A stretch of 64,000 nucleotides of DNA from Leptospira fletcheri (lineage in GTDB: Bacteria; Spirochaetota; Leptospiria; Leptospirales; Leptospiraceae), in the NCBI RefSeq assembly GCF_004769195.1, contig NZ_RQET01000010.1, positions 62,001-126,000 on the forward strand, given 5' to 3'. The notes under the pieces are model-generated. The model had not been told where the DNA came from, searched no databases, and saw only the letters and a list, made by a program, of their open reading frames with translations. This document shows, one piece after another, positions 26,457 to 35,691 of the stretch (positions are counted from its first letter, which is position 1; the number at the start of each line of letters is the position of its first letter). The position numbers and the translations under genes were made by a program.

Positions 26457-27545
26457 TCAATGCTTATGTTCGCCCGAATCGCCTAGACGAATCCTCGCCT
26501 CGGAATCGATTAAAAAAGTGGATTCGGTCACGACAGTATCCCCTTCCTCCAATCCGGATAGAACTTCCGTCCAATTCTCTATCGTTTTTCCTGTTCGAAT
26601 TTCCACTCCTCTGAATCGATCCGGTCCGGTGCGGACGTAAGCCAACTTTCTGGTCCCCGTATCCAAAATTGCGGAGGTGGGAACGCTTAATATCGCGGAA
26701 AAGGAGATTTCTATGTTTCCGTTCCCGAACATCTGAGGTTTCAAAAGCTGTTTAGGGTCCGATACTTCGCTTCGCAGTCGGAGCGTTCTGTTATTTTTAT
26801 CCAGGATCGTATCTATGCTTTTGATTTTTCCTTCGAATTCGATGTTCGGATATACTTCCGTTTTGAAACGAAACGTAAGTCCCGCCTTCGCGCTGGAAAG
26901 ATCCGATTCGTAAATTTGAGAATAGATATGAGCCTTTCCCCCCTTCCCACCTAGGATCAATTCGGACGGGTCTCTTTGGCCGGAAGTCCAGATTCTGATC
27001 TGCTCCGTCGACAGACCCAACTGCCTTAAACGTAGCTGTAGGTTCGTGATTGTGATCGAAGATCCCGTTTCGGGAAAGAGCTCGGACGATCTAAGCGCCG
27101 CCTTGTATTCCATCAAGGCCGCATACAAATCCGGATCGTAGGCCACATTGGAATATAGATTTATCTTTTTGGTAAGATTCCGTCGTAACACCTTGTCCGT
27201 TTTGATTCCGATGGATCTTTGTTTCTCTTCGGAAAGAAAAAATTCGTTCGCGGATTGTTCGGATGAGTTTCCGGTTTCTAATTCGGAAGAACGTTCCGGA
27301 TCCTTCTTTTGATTCAATTCCGTGGCACCCTTTTTGACTAGGTCCATTCCGCAAATCGGGCAGGTACCGGGTCGGTCGCTAGTATAGGTAGGGTGCATAG
27401 GGCAATAATAAATTTCCTTTTTTTTGGCGCAAAAGATCGTCGAGACGAGGAGTGCGCAGAGCGTCGTTCTGAAAACGAGGCTTTTCGTTTGTCCAAACAG
27501 GTCGGAGATAAATCGGTTGGTCTTCGGTTGATTGAAAGCGTTCAT
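26457..27545 (-). CDS. CusB-like efflux adaptor with heavy-metal-binding domain
   Basis: 362-aa periplasmic membrane-fusion protein. Signal/lipoprotein-like start (FRTTLCALLVSTIFC), then a heavy-metal-binding motif YYCPMHPTYTSDRPGTCPICGMDLV at about 47-71, carrying the CPMHP and CPICGM signatures seen in CusB and CopA-linked HMBD domains. The barrel-sandwich and beta-barrel regions follow (LRLRSEVSDPKQLLKPQMFGNGNI). It is 22 bp downstream of the outer-membrane channel gene. The HMBD fits periplasmic Cu/Ag capture. Confidence 0.9.
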   Translation of the reverse strand: MNAFNQPKTNRFISDLFGQTKSLVFRTTLCALLVSTIFCAKKKEIYYCPMHPTYTSDRPGTCPICGMDLVKKGATELNQKKDPERSSELETGNSSEQSANEFFLSEEKQRSIGIKTDKVLRRNLTKKINLYSNVAYDPDLYAALMEYKAALRSSELFPETGSSITITNLQLRLRQLGLSTEQIRIWTSGQRDPSELILGGKGGKAHIYSQIYESDLSSAKAGLTFRFKTEVYPNIEFEGKIKSIDTILDKNNRTLRLRSEVSDPKQLLKPQMFGNGNIEISFSAILSVPTSAILDTGTRKLAYVRTGPDRFRGVEIRTGKTIENWTEVLSGLEEGDTVVTESTFLIDSEARIRLGDSGEHKH

Positions 27546-27567
27546 TGTCTATAAATTTCCCTATCGG

Positions 27568-28941
27568 TCATCCATGTTTTTCATGGCTCGGGATTTTCGG
27601 TTCGCGGTAGATCAGGCTTAAGAGTTTGAGAAGATTCAAAACTGTCTCGTTTTTGCGCTCTTTCAAGTCCTCTAATCGAATTCTGGTATTCCAGACTTCC
27701 ACCTGCGAAACCAACGTGTCCTGTAGGTTTGCTTTTCCGGGCGCATATAGAGAGGATCCTGCACGGACGATTCTCTCCATTTCCGGAAGTAATTTTTTTT
27801 CGATGATTTGGATCTGGTTGGAGGTTCCCCGGATCAATTCCATGTTTCGGGTGATTTCCGATACCAATTGAGAGCGGGTTTTGTCTACGGAATCCTTTCC
27901 CACTTCCGCTAGATGTTCCGTTTCTCCCGTGATGGAATTCCATTTCAAAGCGGACCAGACCGGAACCCTCATATTTACGCCTACGCTGAAAAGATCTCCT
28001 CTGTATTCCGTCGTATCCATGAGTCCGTAATTCAAAGGCCCGGTATCCGCCGCAAATGTTTGAGACCTTCTTTTCATGTAAGAGAAGAACACTTCCGTTT
28101 GCGGAGCCAGAGAATACTTCGTCAGCTTGGATTGTTCTTTGAGTCTTTTTTCCTCTTCGATTAGAATTTTATAATCCGGAGTTTCCTCCGCTGCCGATTT
28201 TCCGGAACCGGCGATCTCTCCCAATCTGCGTACGCTTTCTTCCAAGTAGGATTCCAGGTCGATCCCGTAAAAATCGTTCGAGGAAATTCGATTTTCGATC
28301 CGGTAATATTCCAGTTGAGAGGTCAGATCCTTAAGAAGAGTGTTGTATTCCTCCTGCTTTTCCAGAGCTTCCGTCCTTGCTACGGAAACCTTCAACGCTC
28401 CCGTTAAAGGAACGGACCCGGAGGAATAGGCGCCTTCCAAAACGGATTTTTGGACTCCCAGGAGTTCCAGAATTCTGGAATTGAATTCCTTCTTTCTCTC
28501 CGCTCTTTTATAGCGATTTAGGCGGATAAAAAAATCACCCAACATCCGATTGACTCCGACCTGATATCCCAGGCCGGCCTCGGCTTCCATGATCTTCGAA
28601 ATCCGTTTCTCCGTTCCTAATTTTCCGGGAAACGGGAACTCCTGGGAAACGGAAAATTCGATTCCGGTCATGGTGGGAGTATCCAAGGCTCGGTTTCCGT
28701 TTAACGAATAACCGTTTCGAGTCGGATAATTACGATAAGCGAAACCGATTTTCGGATCCGGTAAGATTCCGGACGCTTCCGAATGCGATTTGTGCGCGTG
28801 TGAAACGCCGGCAAGAGTCTTCGCTTCCGGATGTTCCGTTGCCAGAATCTCCAGAATGTCCTCCAACTTTTTGTTCTCTCCGAAGACGGAAAAGGAGAGA
28901 AGGAATAGAAATGATAGAAAAAGAATGCGTAGTACGCTCAT
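27568..28941 (-). CDS. TolC/CusC-family outer-membrane efflux channel
   Basis: 457 aa with signal peptide MSVLRILFLSFLFLLSFSVFG. The ATG at 28941 is preferred because GGAGG lies 6 bp ahead; an in-frame ATG 12 bp upstream sits inside that ribosome-binding site. Two helical repeats rich in A/L/E/R and the VGVNMRVPVW motif are typical of the TolC fold. A His-rich stretch LAGVSHAHKSHSEA lies in the mature N-terminus and may touch metal (inference). First transporter gene of the efflux operon. Confidence 0.88.
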   Translation of the reverse strand: MSVLRILFLSFLFLLSFSVFGENKKLEDILEILATEHPEAKTLAGVSHAHKSHSEASGILPDPKIGFAYRNYPTRNGYSLNGNRALDTPTMTGIEFSVSQEFPFPGKLGTEKRISKIMEAEAGLGYQVGVNRMLGDFFIRLNRYKRAERKKEFNSRILELLGVQKSVLEGAYSSGSVPLTGALKVSVARTEALEKQEEYNTLLKDLTSQLEYYRIENRISSNDFYGIDLESYLEESVRRLGEIAGSGKSAAEETPDYKILIEEEKRLKEQSKLTKYSLAPQTEVFFSYMKRRSQTFAADTGPLNYGLMDTTEYRGDLFSVGVNMRVPVWSALKWNSITGETEHLAEVGKDSVDKTRSQLVSEITRNMELIRGTSNQIQIIEKKLLPEMERIVRAGSSLYAPGKANLQDTLVSQVEVWNTRIRLEDLKERKNETVLNLLKLLSLIYREPKIPSHEKHG

Positions 28942-28984
28942 AAAATCCTCCAAAGTTAAAAAAGGGGAATTGAAAAGCGTCGGA

Positions 28985-29404
28985 TTAAATTAGAAAAACT
29001 TGTAGAAAGTTGTATATACGGATCTTGGAAAAGGAACCGCTCTGGTTGGCAGCAATACTGTGGAAAGATGGATTCTCTAATTTCGCTTGTACCGGAAGAG
29101 AGAACGGGAGGGAAATGATTTCCATCTTCAACTTATCCAAGGAAACTCTGAAAACCGAGTCTTCCGAGGAAGCCGTAAAATCCTTTTGGCAGCAATCTCC
29201 AGATTCTGATTCCGAGGGTTCTTTCTGCGAGGATCGGTCCGTATGACAGAGTGGAACGCCCGCTTCCGATTGTGCGACTGTTTGGAAACGTTTCTGAGAA
29301 CTGTCTATCGGGCAAATGCCGAAAAGACTAGCCAAGGAAGCGCAGGAAACCTGAAGCGCAAAGCCCAGGAGTAAAATTCCGGCCACTTTCTTGGAGGAAT
29401 GCAT
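28985..29404 (-). CDS. small exported Cys/His protein heading the metal-efflux operon
   Basis: 139 aa from the ATG at 29404 (a GTG immediately ahead is also in frame); TTGGAGG-type ribosome-binding sequence abuts the start. An N-terminal signal sequence (AGILLLGFALQVSCAS) may carry a relaxed lipobox. The mature part has CPIDSS, VPLCHTD and GDCCQKD, with acidic serine-rich linkers. No family is recognised with confidence; small proteins of this sort (for example DUF2946) accompany copper-efflux operons. Lies 43 bp upstream of the channel gene. Confidence 0.6.
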   Translation of the reverse strand: MHSSKKVAGILLLGFALQVSCASLASLFGICPIDSSQKRFQTVAQSEAGVPLCHTDRSSQKEPSESESGDCCQKDFTASSEDSVFRVSLDKLKMEIISLPFSLPVQAKLENPSFHSIAANQSGSFSKIRIYNFLQVFLI

Positions 29405-29450
29405 CACAATGATCTGACTGAATCCGGGACGGCTTTGTCAAGAAAAAAAG

Positions 29451-30542
29451 TCACTTTTGATAAAACGGGTTACTTAAGACCACCGCAGTGGGGAAGACGA
29501 TTTGGATTCGAACATAAAGATCCTCCGGTTGAAAACGATAACTCCCCTTTTTTTGCCCATAGGATCTGGAAAGGAGCTTCCCGTTTTTCCCGATAAAATC
29601 AACGGTTAAAGGGAGGTCCTCGAATTCGTAATAAACCTCTTTACCGTTCCGAATACCGAAGACTTTGAGTTTCGGATCCGCCAATACTCGGTCCATCTTC
29701 CGAACGCAGGCGTAATTACCCGCTTTCAGGGAGGAAAGGATATCCTTTTCTTCCAAGGAATCCGAATTGATCAGAACGTATCTCATCAAGGATTCTCCGT
29801 CCTGGTCCGACATCTTCGTGGCGAATTCTCGGAGAGACGGAAAGGAATCTTTCGTTACCTTTAGGTATTCCTCTTTGGGAAGGTAATGCAGGTCGTCGCT
29901 TGCCATGCAAAAAGAGGACACGCCTAGGCTTAAGAGTCGATCCCAATATTCCAGGATATCTCCGAAGGGGGAAAGGACTTCGATCGCATTGTAGCCGCTC
30001 AACTTTTCCAAAAAAGGAAGGGGGAAACTGTCGTATAAGGAAGGATGGTTGATCGTAACGAAATTCCCTTTCCGATTCTGCAGATCGATTTCCCATTGGA
30101 TGTTTTCGGGAGAAGAATACAGCGGGAACATATCGTGATCCACTTCTCGGGAACCTAAAACGGTCATGTGCCGTTTTCGAAAATTTCTTCCCCATTCGTA
30201 TCCCGACAATCCGGCGATTTTTCCCGAGGGAACGCGGGTGATCTTTTCGTAATCCGTAAACGCGAGCAATTCGTATCCGTGATTTGCATATACTTCCGCA
30301 ACTTCTTCCGGGGAATTGCGAAGAGGCGTAAACCAAGCTTGATTCGTATGTAAATGGATGGCGGCCTTGGTCCATTTTTTTTTCTTAGAGGCCGCGTATG
30401 GATTCGATAACTCTCCTTTGTTCCATTCTCCGTGAGGTTTCATTTTTAAAGGGGAACGTAGGAAAAGAATCGCCCAGACGATCCATCCGAAAAAGAAAAG
30501 CGGAAGAACGGGGAGAAAATAGATCAGAACTCGTTTCCACAT
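29451..30542 (-). CDS. membrane-anchored PHP-domain protein
   Basis: 363 aa with one N-terminal transmembrane helix (VLIYFLPVLPLFFFGWIVWAILFL) and then a PHP-type metal-dependent phosphoesterase domain: AIHLHTNQAW, YELLAFTDYEKI, VTINHPSLYDSFP and FCMASDDLHYLP. The HxH, D, H and DxH metal positions look largely preserved (HLHTN, TDYE, NHPS, SDDLH). Orientation of the helix suggests the domain may sit in the periplasm. It is upstream of the metal-efflux operon with a 46-bp gap, and divergent from the GT2 gene. Substrate unknown. Confidence 0.8.
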   Translation of the reverse strand: MWKRVLIYFLPVLPLFFFGWIVWAILFLRSPLKMKPHGEWNKGELSNPYAASKKKKWTKAAIHLHTNQAWFTPLRNSPEEVAEVYANHGYELLAFTDYEKITRVPSGKIAGLSGYEWGRNFRKRHMTVLGSREVDHDMFPLYSSPENIQWEIDLQNRKGNFVTINHPSLYDSFPLPFLEKLSGYNAIEVLSPFGDILEYWDRLLSLGVSSFCMASDDLHYLPKEEYLKVTKDSFPSLREFATKMSDQDGESLMRYVLINSDSLEEKDILSSLKAGNYACVRKMDRVLADPKLKVFGIRNGKEVYYEFEDLPLTVDFIGKNGKLLSRSYGQKKGSYRFQPEDLYVRIQIVFPTAVVLSNPFYQK

Positions 30543-30766
30543 CGGAATTTTAAGAGATACCTCTCGTATTGTGTTCGGGGGAATTTGCTTGCAATCAGAT
30601 TGCTATATATTTGTTCCGACGTCAATTTGTCTTTCCAATTCCCAAGATTTCCTCTTTTTCCGAAAAGATTGTTGCGTTCTCCTTCCCGAAAAAGTTTAGA
30701 TTTGAAACGAAGGAGAAGGATACGATCCTCCTCACCGGATTCGCGTTTCTCACTGGTCTAAGAAAA

Positions 30767-31714
30767 TTGAAATCTAAAAAAATTGCAGTCATCCTCCCAG
30801 CCTACAACGAGGAAATCACGATCCGAGAAACGATTCTCGCTTTTTATCAGGAATTGCCCGAGGCGGAATTCTGGATCGTAGATAATAACTCCTCCGATCG
30901 AACGAATTCCATCGCTGCCGAAACTTTGAAAAAAAACAAAATCAAAGGGAAGGTGTTGTCGGAAAAGAGACAAGGAAAAGCGAACGCGGTACGAAAGGCA
31001 TTTTTCTATGCGGAAGCCGACATTTACGTGATGACCGACGCCGATACCACCTACCCTGCCGAGGAAGTTCAAAAGCTGATCGACGCCTTGGAAACCGAAG
31101 AGTTGGATATGGTCGTCGGGGACAGATTGAGCCAAGGAATCTATCACAAGGAAAACAAGCGTAGATTCCATTCTTTGGGAAACAATCTTGTGATCGCCAT
31201 TATCAACCTTCTTTTCGGTGCGAAGCTAAAGGACGCGATGAGCGGTTATCGTGTCTTTTCCCGAAAGTTCATCAAGAACTACCCGGTCTTATCCTCCGGA
31301 TTCGAATTGGAAATAGAGATGACGCTCCATTCCTTGGACAAACGTTTTGCGATCCGAGAGATTCCCATATCCTACAAGGACAGGCCGGCGGGAAGCGTTT
31401 CCAAATTGAATACGATTAGCGACGGTTATCGCGTAGTGAATCATATCCTTTGGATTTTCAAGGATTATAAGCCCATGCATTTTTTCGGCTTTTTATCCGT
31501 GCTATCTCTACTAGCGGCTATTGCGGCGGGCGCCCCAGCCATACTGGATTTTCTCCGCTACCGGTACGTATACCACGTCCCTCTGGCTGTTTTAGCCACC
31601 GGATTGATGGTGGTCTCCGTTCTGAATTTTTCGATCGGACTGATCCTGCATACGGTATCGAAAATCCAAAGATTCAATTTCGAACTCCAATTGTTGAAAT
31701 TCGATAAGTCTTAA
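30767..31714 (+). CDS. family 2 glycosyltransferase, polyprenyl-phosphate type
   Basis: 315 aa from a TTG at 30767. The frame is open 66 codons further upstream, but those residues are not family-like and hold no in-frame ATG. KKIAVILPAYNEEITIRETI is the GT-A start; the DxD-type motif is MTDADTTYPAEE; then SGYRVFSRKFI and FELEIEMTLHS. The C-terminal 80 residues hold two transmembrane helices, as in ArnC/DPM1-type enzymes that load sugars on undecaprenyl phosphate. The neighbouring convergent GT39 enzyme would use such a donor (inference). The start-site choice is uncertain. Confidence 0.82.
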   Translation: MKSKKIAVILPAYNEEITIRETILAFYQELPEAEFWIVDNNSSDRTNSIAAETLKKNKIKGKVLSEKRQGKANAVRKAFFYAEADIYVMTDADTTYPAEEVQKLIDALETEELDMVVGDRLSQGIYHKENKRRFHSLGNNLVIAIINLLFGAKLKDAMSGYRVFSRKFIKNYPVLSSGFELEIEMTLHSLDKRFAIREIPISYKDRPAGSVSKLNTISDGYRVVNHILWIFKDYKPMHFFGFLSVLSLLAAIAAGAPAILDFLRYRYVYHVPLAVLATGLMVVSVLNFSIGLILHTVSKIQRFNFELQLLKFDKS

Positions 31715-33375
31715 CGCGGTTTTTCCGCGTTCCAAATACGAACTAGAATCAATCCTCCGTCCTTAGCTACAGGTTCGAACCTCTTCTTTGGATAGAGAAA
31801 GGTCAGTTCCGTAAGACTATTTTCGTTTCCGATCAAAAACAGTTTTTTCTCCTGAGGTTCGGTCAGAATTTCCGTCTCGTCCAAGAACTTGTAACTTCCT
31901 ATGATATGGATTTTCTGATCCCGATAGAACATAGGATAAAAGGATAGGTATTTATAAAATACGACTTCTCCCCCCTCCTGTATTGCCCGGTCAAACAGAC
32001 GAAGGTTTTTGTCCTGCAGCAAAGCCAATACTTTCGGAACGAGAGTCAAGGAAAGAGAGGAGAGAAAGAGGAGAAGCGTCAACCAAACAGGAAGGAGAAA
32101 GCGACGCACCAAATCCTTTCCGGAAGGAAGAAGGAATACCGACAAAACGGAGGTAGAAAGTCCTAAGAGTAGCAGGATTCCCGGAAGAGCGTCCGTCCAG
32201 GAAAAAGTTGGAACCTTGGACTCCGAAAACGTACCTTGAGAGATCAGGTATTCCGCCACAAGAGGAAGGGATGCGAAAAGCAAAGACAGGAAGGCGCCGA
32301 AAATGCCGACAGCCAGGAAGAATCCTTTTTTCTGATCCAAAAATTCTTTTCCCCTCTCTTCCAGTAAGACGGCAGCGAAGAAGGAAAGAGGAAAGTAAAA
32401 CGAAGAGGAATAATGGGGAAGTTTCGTTTTTACGATGGAAAAGATCAGTAGTACTAAGACCGTCCAGCTTAAGAGAAAGATTGCAGGAGAGCGAAGTTCT
32501 TCCTTTCGGAGCAGTTCCAGGTTTTCCCTCTTGAGATAAGCGAACAGAAAGGGAGTCCACGGAAAAAATCCGACTAAGGCTACGATGAAATGGTAAAACC
32601 AAGGACCGGTATGCGATTCCAGAGACTTCGTTAAAAGTTTCTTTTGAAATTCCAGAAAGCCGTCTAGAAATTCTCTTCCATGTAGGAGATAGTCGGTGAG
32701 ATAATAGGAAGAAACACCGGAAATGAAAATTACGATTCCGATCGTTACGTGCCAAAACGAAATTCGAAACCTACGTTCCGCGACTCTCATCGCCAAAAAG
32801 GAAGCGACCGGGATGGCAAGTCCGAGGGGTCCTTTGGCCAATACTGCCAATGCCATACAAAACGAGGCAAAGGCGGAATACATCCAAGCTTGTTCCTCCC
32901 CTTTTCTGGATTTCTGATCATAGAGAATCAATCCCGCCGAACCTAAAAAGATAAAGGTATTGAACAGGTGATCGATGTAAGCGGTTCTTGCCAGCACCAA
33001 AGGCAAAAGGGACGAAGAATATACCAATGCCCAAACCAATCCGAACGAGGAGGATTTCAGTTTTTTTCCCAGCCAAAAAACGGAAACGAAGGCCAAAAGA
33101 CCGCTGAGCGCGGAAGGAAAACGTGTGGAAAATTCGTTCAGACCAAAACAAAAATAAGAGAAAGAAGCCAACCAGAAATAAAGAGGAGGTTTTTCCGTGA
33201 AAAGTTGTCCGTTTACCGAAATCCGGAAAAAATCCCCGGATAGATACATGCTTTTGGAGGCGGCGCCGTAAATATTCTCGTCCCAGTCGATTAATGGAAA
33301 AGAACCTAGACCGAAAAGCAGAAGAAAAAAATACAGGAAGGTCAAAAAAGGAACGGATCTGAAAAGGAACTCCAA
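31711..33375 (-). CDS. GT39/ArnT-like membrane glycosyltransferase
   Basis: 554-aa integral membrane enzyme with about 11-12 helices. The first loop holds the catalytic acidic motif IDWDENIYGAASKSM, followed by FTEKPPLYFWLASFSY and RFPSALSGLLAF, the signature of ArnT and PMT-family (GT39/GT83) transferases that use polyprenyl-phosphate sugars. It ends 4 bp inside the convergent GT2 gene. A lipid A, LPS or glycoprotein modification role is plausible; the acceptor cannot be told from sequence. Confidence 0.85.
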   Translation of the reverse strand: MEFLFRSVPFLTFLYFFLLLFGLGSFPLIDWDENIYGAASKSMYLSGDFFRISVNGQLFTEKPPLYFWLASFSYFCFGLNEFSTRFPSALSGLLAFVSVFWLGKKLKSSSFGLVWALVYSSSLLPLVLARTAYIDHLFNTFIFLGSAGLILYDQKSRKGEEQAWMYSAFASFCMALAVLAKGPLGLAIPVASFLAMRVAERRFRISFWHVTIGIVIFISGVSSYYLTDYLLHGREFLDGFLEFQKKLLTKSLESHTGPWFYHFIVALVGFFPWTPFLFAYLKRENLELLRKEELRSPAIFLLSWTVLVLLIFSIVKTKLPHYSSSFYFPLSFFAAVLLEERGKEFLDQKKGFFLAVGIFGAFLSLLFASLPLVAEYLISQGTFSESKVPTFSWTDALPGILLLLGLSTSVLSVFLLPSGKDLVRRFLLPVWLTLLLFLSSLSLTLVPKVLALLQDKNLRLFDRAIQEGGEVVFYKYLSFYPMFYRDQKIHIIGSYKFLDETEILTEPQEKKLFLIGNENSLTELTFLYPKKRFEPVAKDGGLILVRIWNAEKPR

Positions 33376-33445
33376 GCGGGTCTCCCTAAAGTGAATCCCT
33401 TCCGAGTAAATCCGCAGCCGTTACAAATACAATGATTTTTAGTAC

Positions 33446-33484
33446 AAAAAAAGCCCAACGGTCCGCGTTTAGAACGTTAGGCTT
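33446..33484 (-). terminator. rho-independent terminator after flagellin
   Basis: Reading the minus strand, AAGCCTAACG (33484-33475) pairs with CGTTGGGCTT (33460-33451) with one T-G wobble, and the stem runs into seven consecutive T (complement of 33446-33452). The wobble would be an A-C mismatch on the plus strand, so it is built for minus-strand transcripts. It separates the flagellin from the downstream GT39 gene. Confidence 0.85.
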
Positions 33485-33561
33485 CAGAGTCGTACGGCGA
33501 TTTATAACAAAATTATAAATCCGTCGGTCCCGTCGAAAGAACCTGCATTCGCTTAAGGTCC

Positions 33562-33596
33562 TCTCGACCGGCTCTCGGTTAGAAAACCGGTCGAGA
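33562..33596 (-). other. 3'-UTR hairpin of flagellin mRNA
   Basis: A perfect 10-bp inverted repeat, 33562-33571 with 33587-33596, with a 15-nt loop, 13 bp after the flagellin stop and upstream of the true terminator. No T-run follows, so it may stabilise the mRNA 3' end rather than terminate. Confidence 0.5.
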
Positions 33597-33609
33597 AGCT
33601 ACCGGAAGG

Positions 33610-34527
<918 letters not shown>

Positions 34528-34752
34528 TCACATTTTGGATCGACTGGTTCCGAAAAACCGATAAGACACTTTTTTTGGTACGATCGGATAAAAGAATTCT
34601 TCCTTCTTTCGATTTCTATGTCCCTTTTTCACGCTAAGGAACTTGATTATCCGGTCCCCTTTTCAAGGGCAAATGGCATGTTTTTAGGGAAGATCTTGCG
34701 GACTTAAAATGCTTGCGCGTCGCGACCTGGATCGGGGAAGCTGAAGTTACTC

Positions 34753-35691
34753 ATGTTGCAAACCATTTATCTGGCAAATCCTCGCGGTTTTTGTGCCGGA
34801 GTGAAATACGCCATCTCCTACGTGGAACAGGTACAGGCTCAGTCCGATGAACAGATCTATGTACGGAAGGAGATCGTTCACAACCGTCGAGTGGTGGAAG
34901 ACATGAAGAAAAGAGGGATCCGCTTCATCAACGAATTGGGCGAAGCTCCCGACGGCGCCACCGTGATTTTTTCGGCTCACGGAGTTTCTCCCACCGTAGT
35001 CGAAGATGCAAAACTTAGAAACATGAAAGTCGGAGACGCTACCTGTCCCCTCGTGACTCGGGTGCATCGCAAAGCGAGACGCTACAAAGACGAATATCAA
35101 ATCATCTACATAGGCCATCAGGGTCACGATGAAGCCATCGGCACCATGGGAGAAGCAAGAATGTATTTGGTCGAATCGCCCGAGGACGTGGAGAAGCTTG
35201 CGGATCGGATAGATCCGGAAAAACCGATCACATACCTGATGCAGACCACCCTCTCCGTCGCCGACACCCAGATCATCGTAAATCGGATTTCGGAACTTTT
35301 CCCTTCCGTAGAACACCCCGCCAAAGACGATATTTGTTATGCGACAACCGAAAGACAGGAAGCCGTGGCCCAAATGATGGATTCCATAGATGCGATGCTT
35401 GTGATCGGAGCGGATAATAGTTCCAATTCCTTACGGCTCCTCCAATTGGCGCAGAAGTCCAGGCCGTCCTCCTTTAAAGTTACCTCTTCGGAGGATCTGG
35501 ATAAGGAATATCTGGAAAAGAATCGAATCAGCATTCTCGGAATCACCGCAGGAGCCTCCACTCCGCAGATTTTGGTGGATGAAATTATAGAGAAGCTCAG
35601 ACATTTTTATCCCGGAGTCGAAGTCCAACTCTTCCCCGATTCCAGGGAGGATTCCATGAGCTTTAAACTTCCGGGAAAATTATTGAACTGA
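34753..35691 (+). CDS. ispH: 4-hydroxy-3-methylbut-2-enyl diphosphate reductase
   Basis: Last enzyme of the MEP isoprenoid pathway, making IPP and DMAPP. 312 aa with the three 4Fe-4S cysteines in RGFCAGV, GDATCPLVTRVH and DICYATTERQ. Substrate histidines appear in IVHNR and IGHQGHDEA, with the E/T/N/S set in QTTLSV and NSSNS, and the C-terminal ITAGASTP. Start ATG at 34753. It overlaps the convergent kinase gene by 12 bp at its end. The 294-bp gap upstream is shared with the flagellin leader. Confidence 0.96.
   Translation: MLQTIYLANPRGFCAGVKYAISYVEQVQAQSDEQIYVRKEIVHNRRVVEDMKKRGIRFINELGEAPDGATVIFSAHGVSPTVVEDAKLRNMKVGDATCPLVTRVHRKARRYKDEYQIIYIGHQGHDEAIGTMGEARMYLVESPEDVEKLADRIDPEKPITYLMQTTLSVADTQIIVNRISELFPSVEHPAKDDICYATTERQEAVAQMMDSIDAMLVIGADNSSNSLRLLQLAQKSRPSSFKVTSSEDLDKEYLEKNRISILGITAGASTPQILVDEIIEKLRHFYPGVEVQLFPDSREDSMSFKLPGKLLN

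Noticed and set aside
34550..34570. ACCGATAA on the plus strand resembling a sigma-28 -10 element upstream of ispH
   Set aside because: No TAAA lies at the needed 14-16 bp spacing, and it points toward ispH rather than the flagellin.
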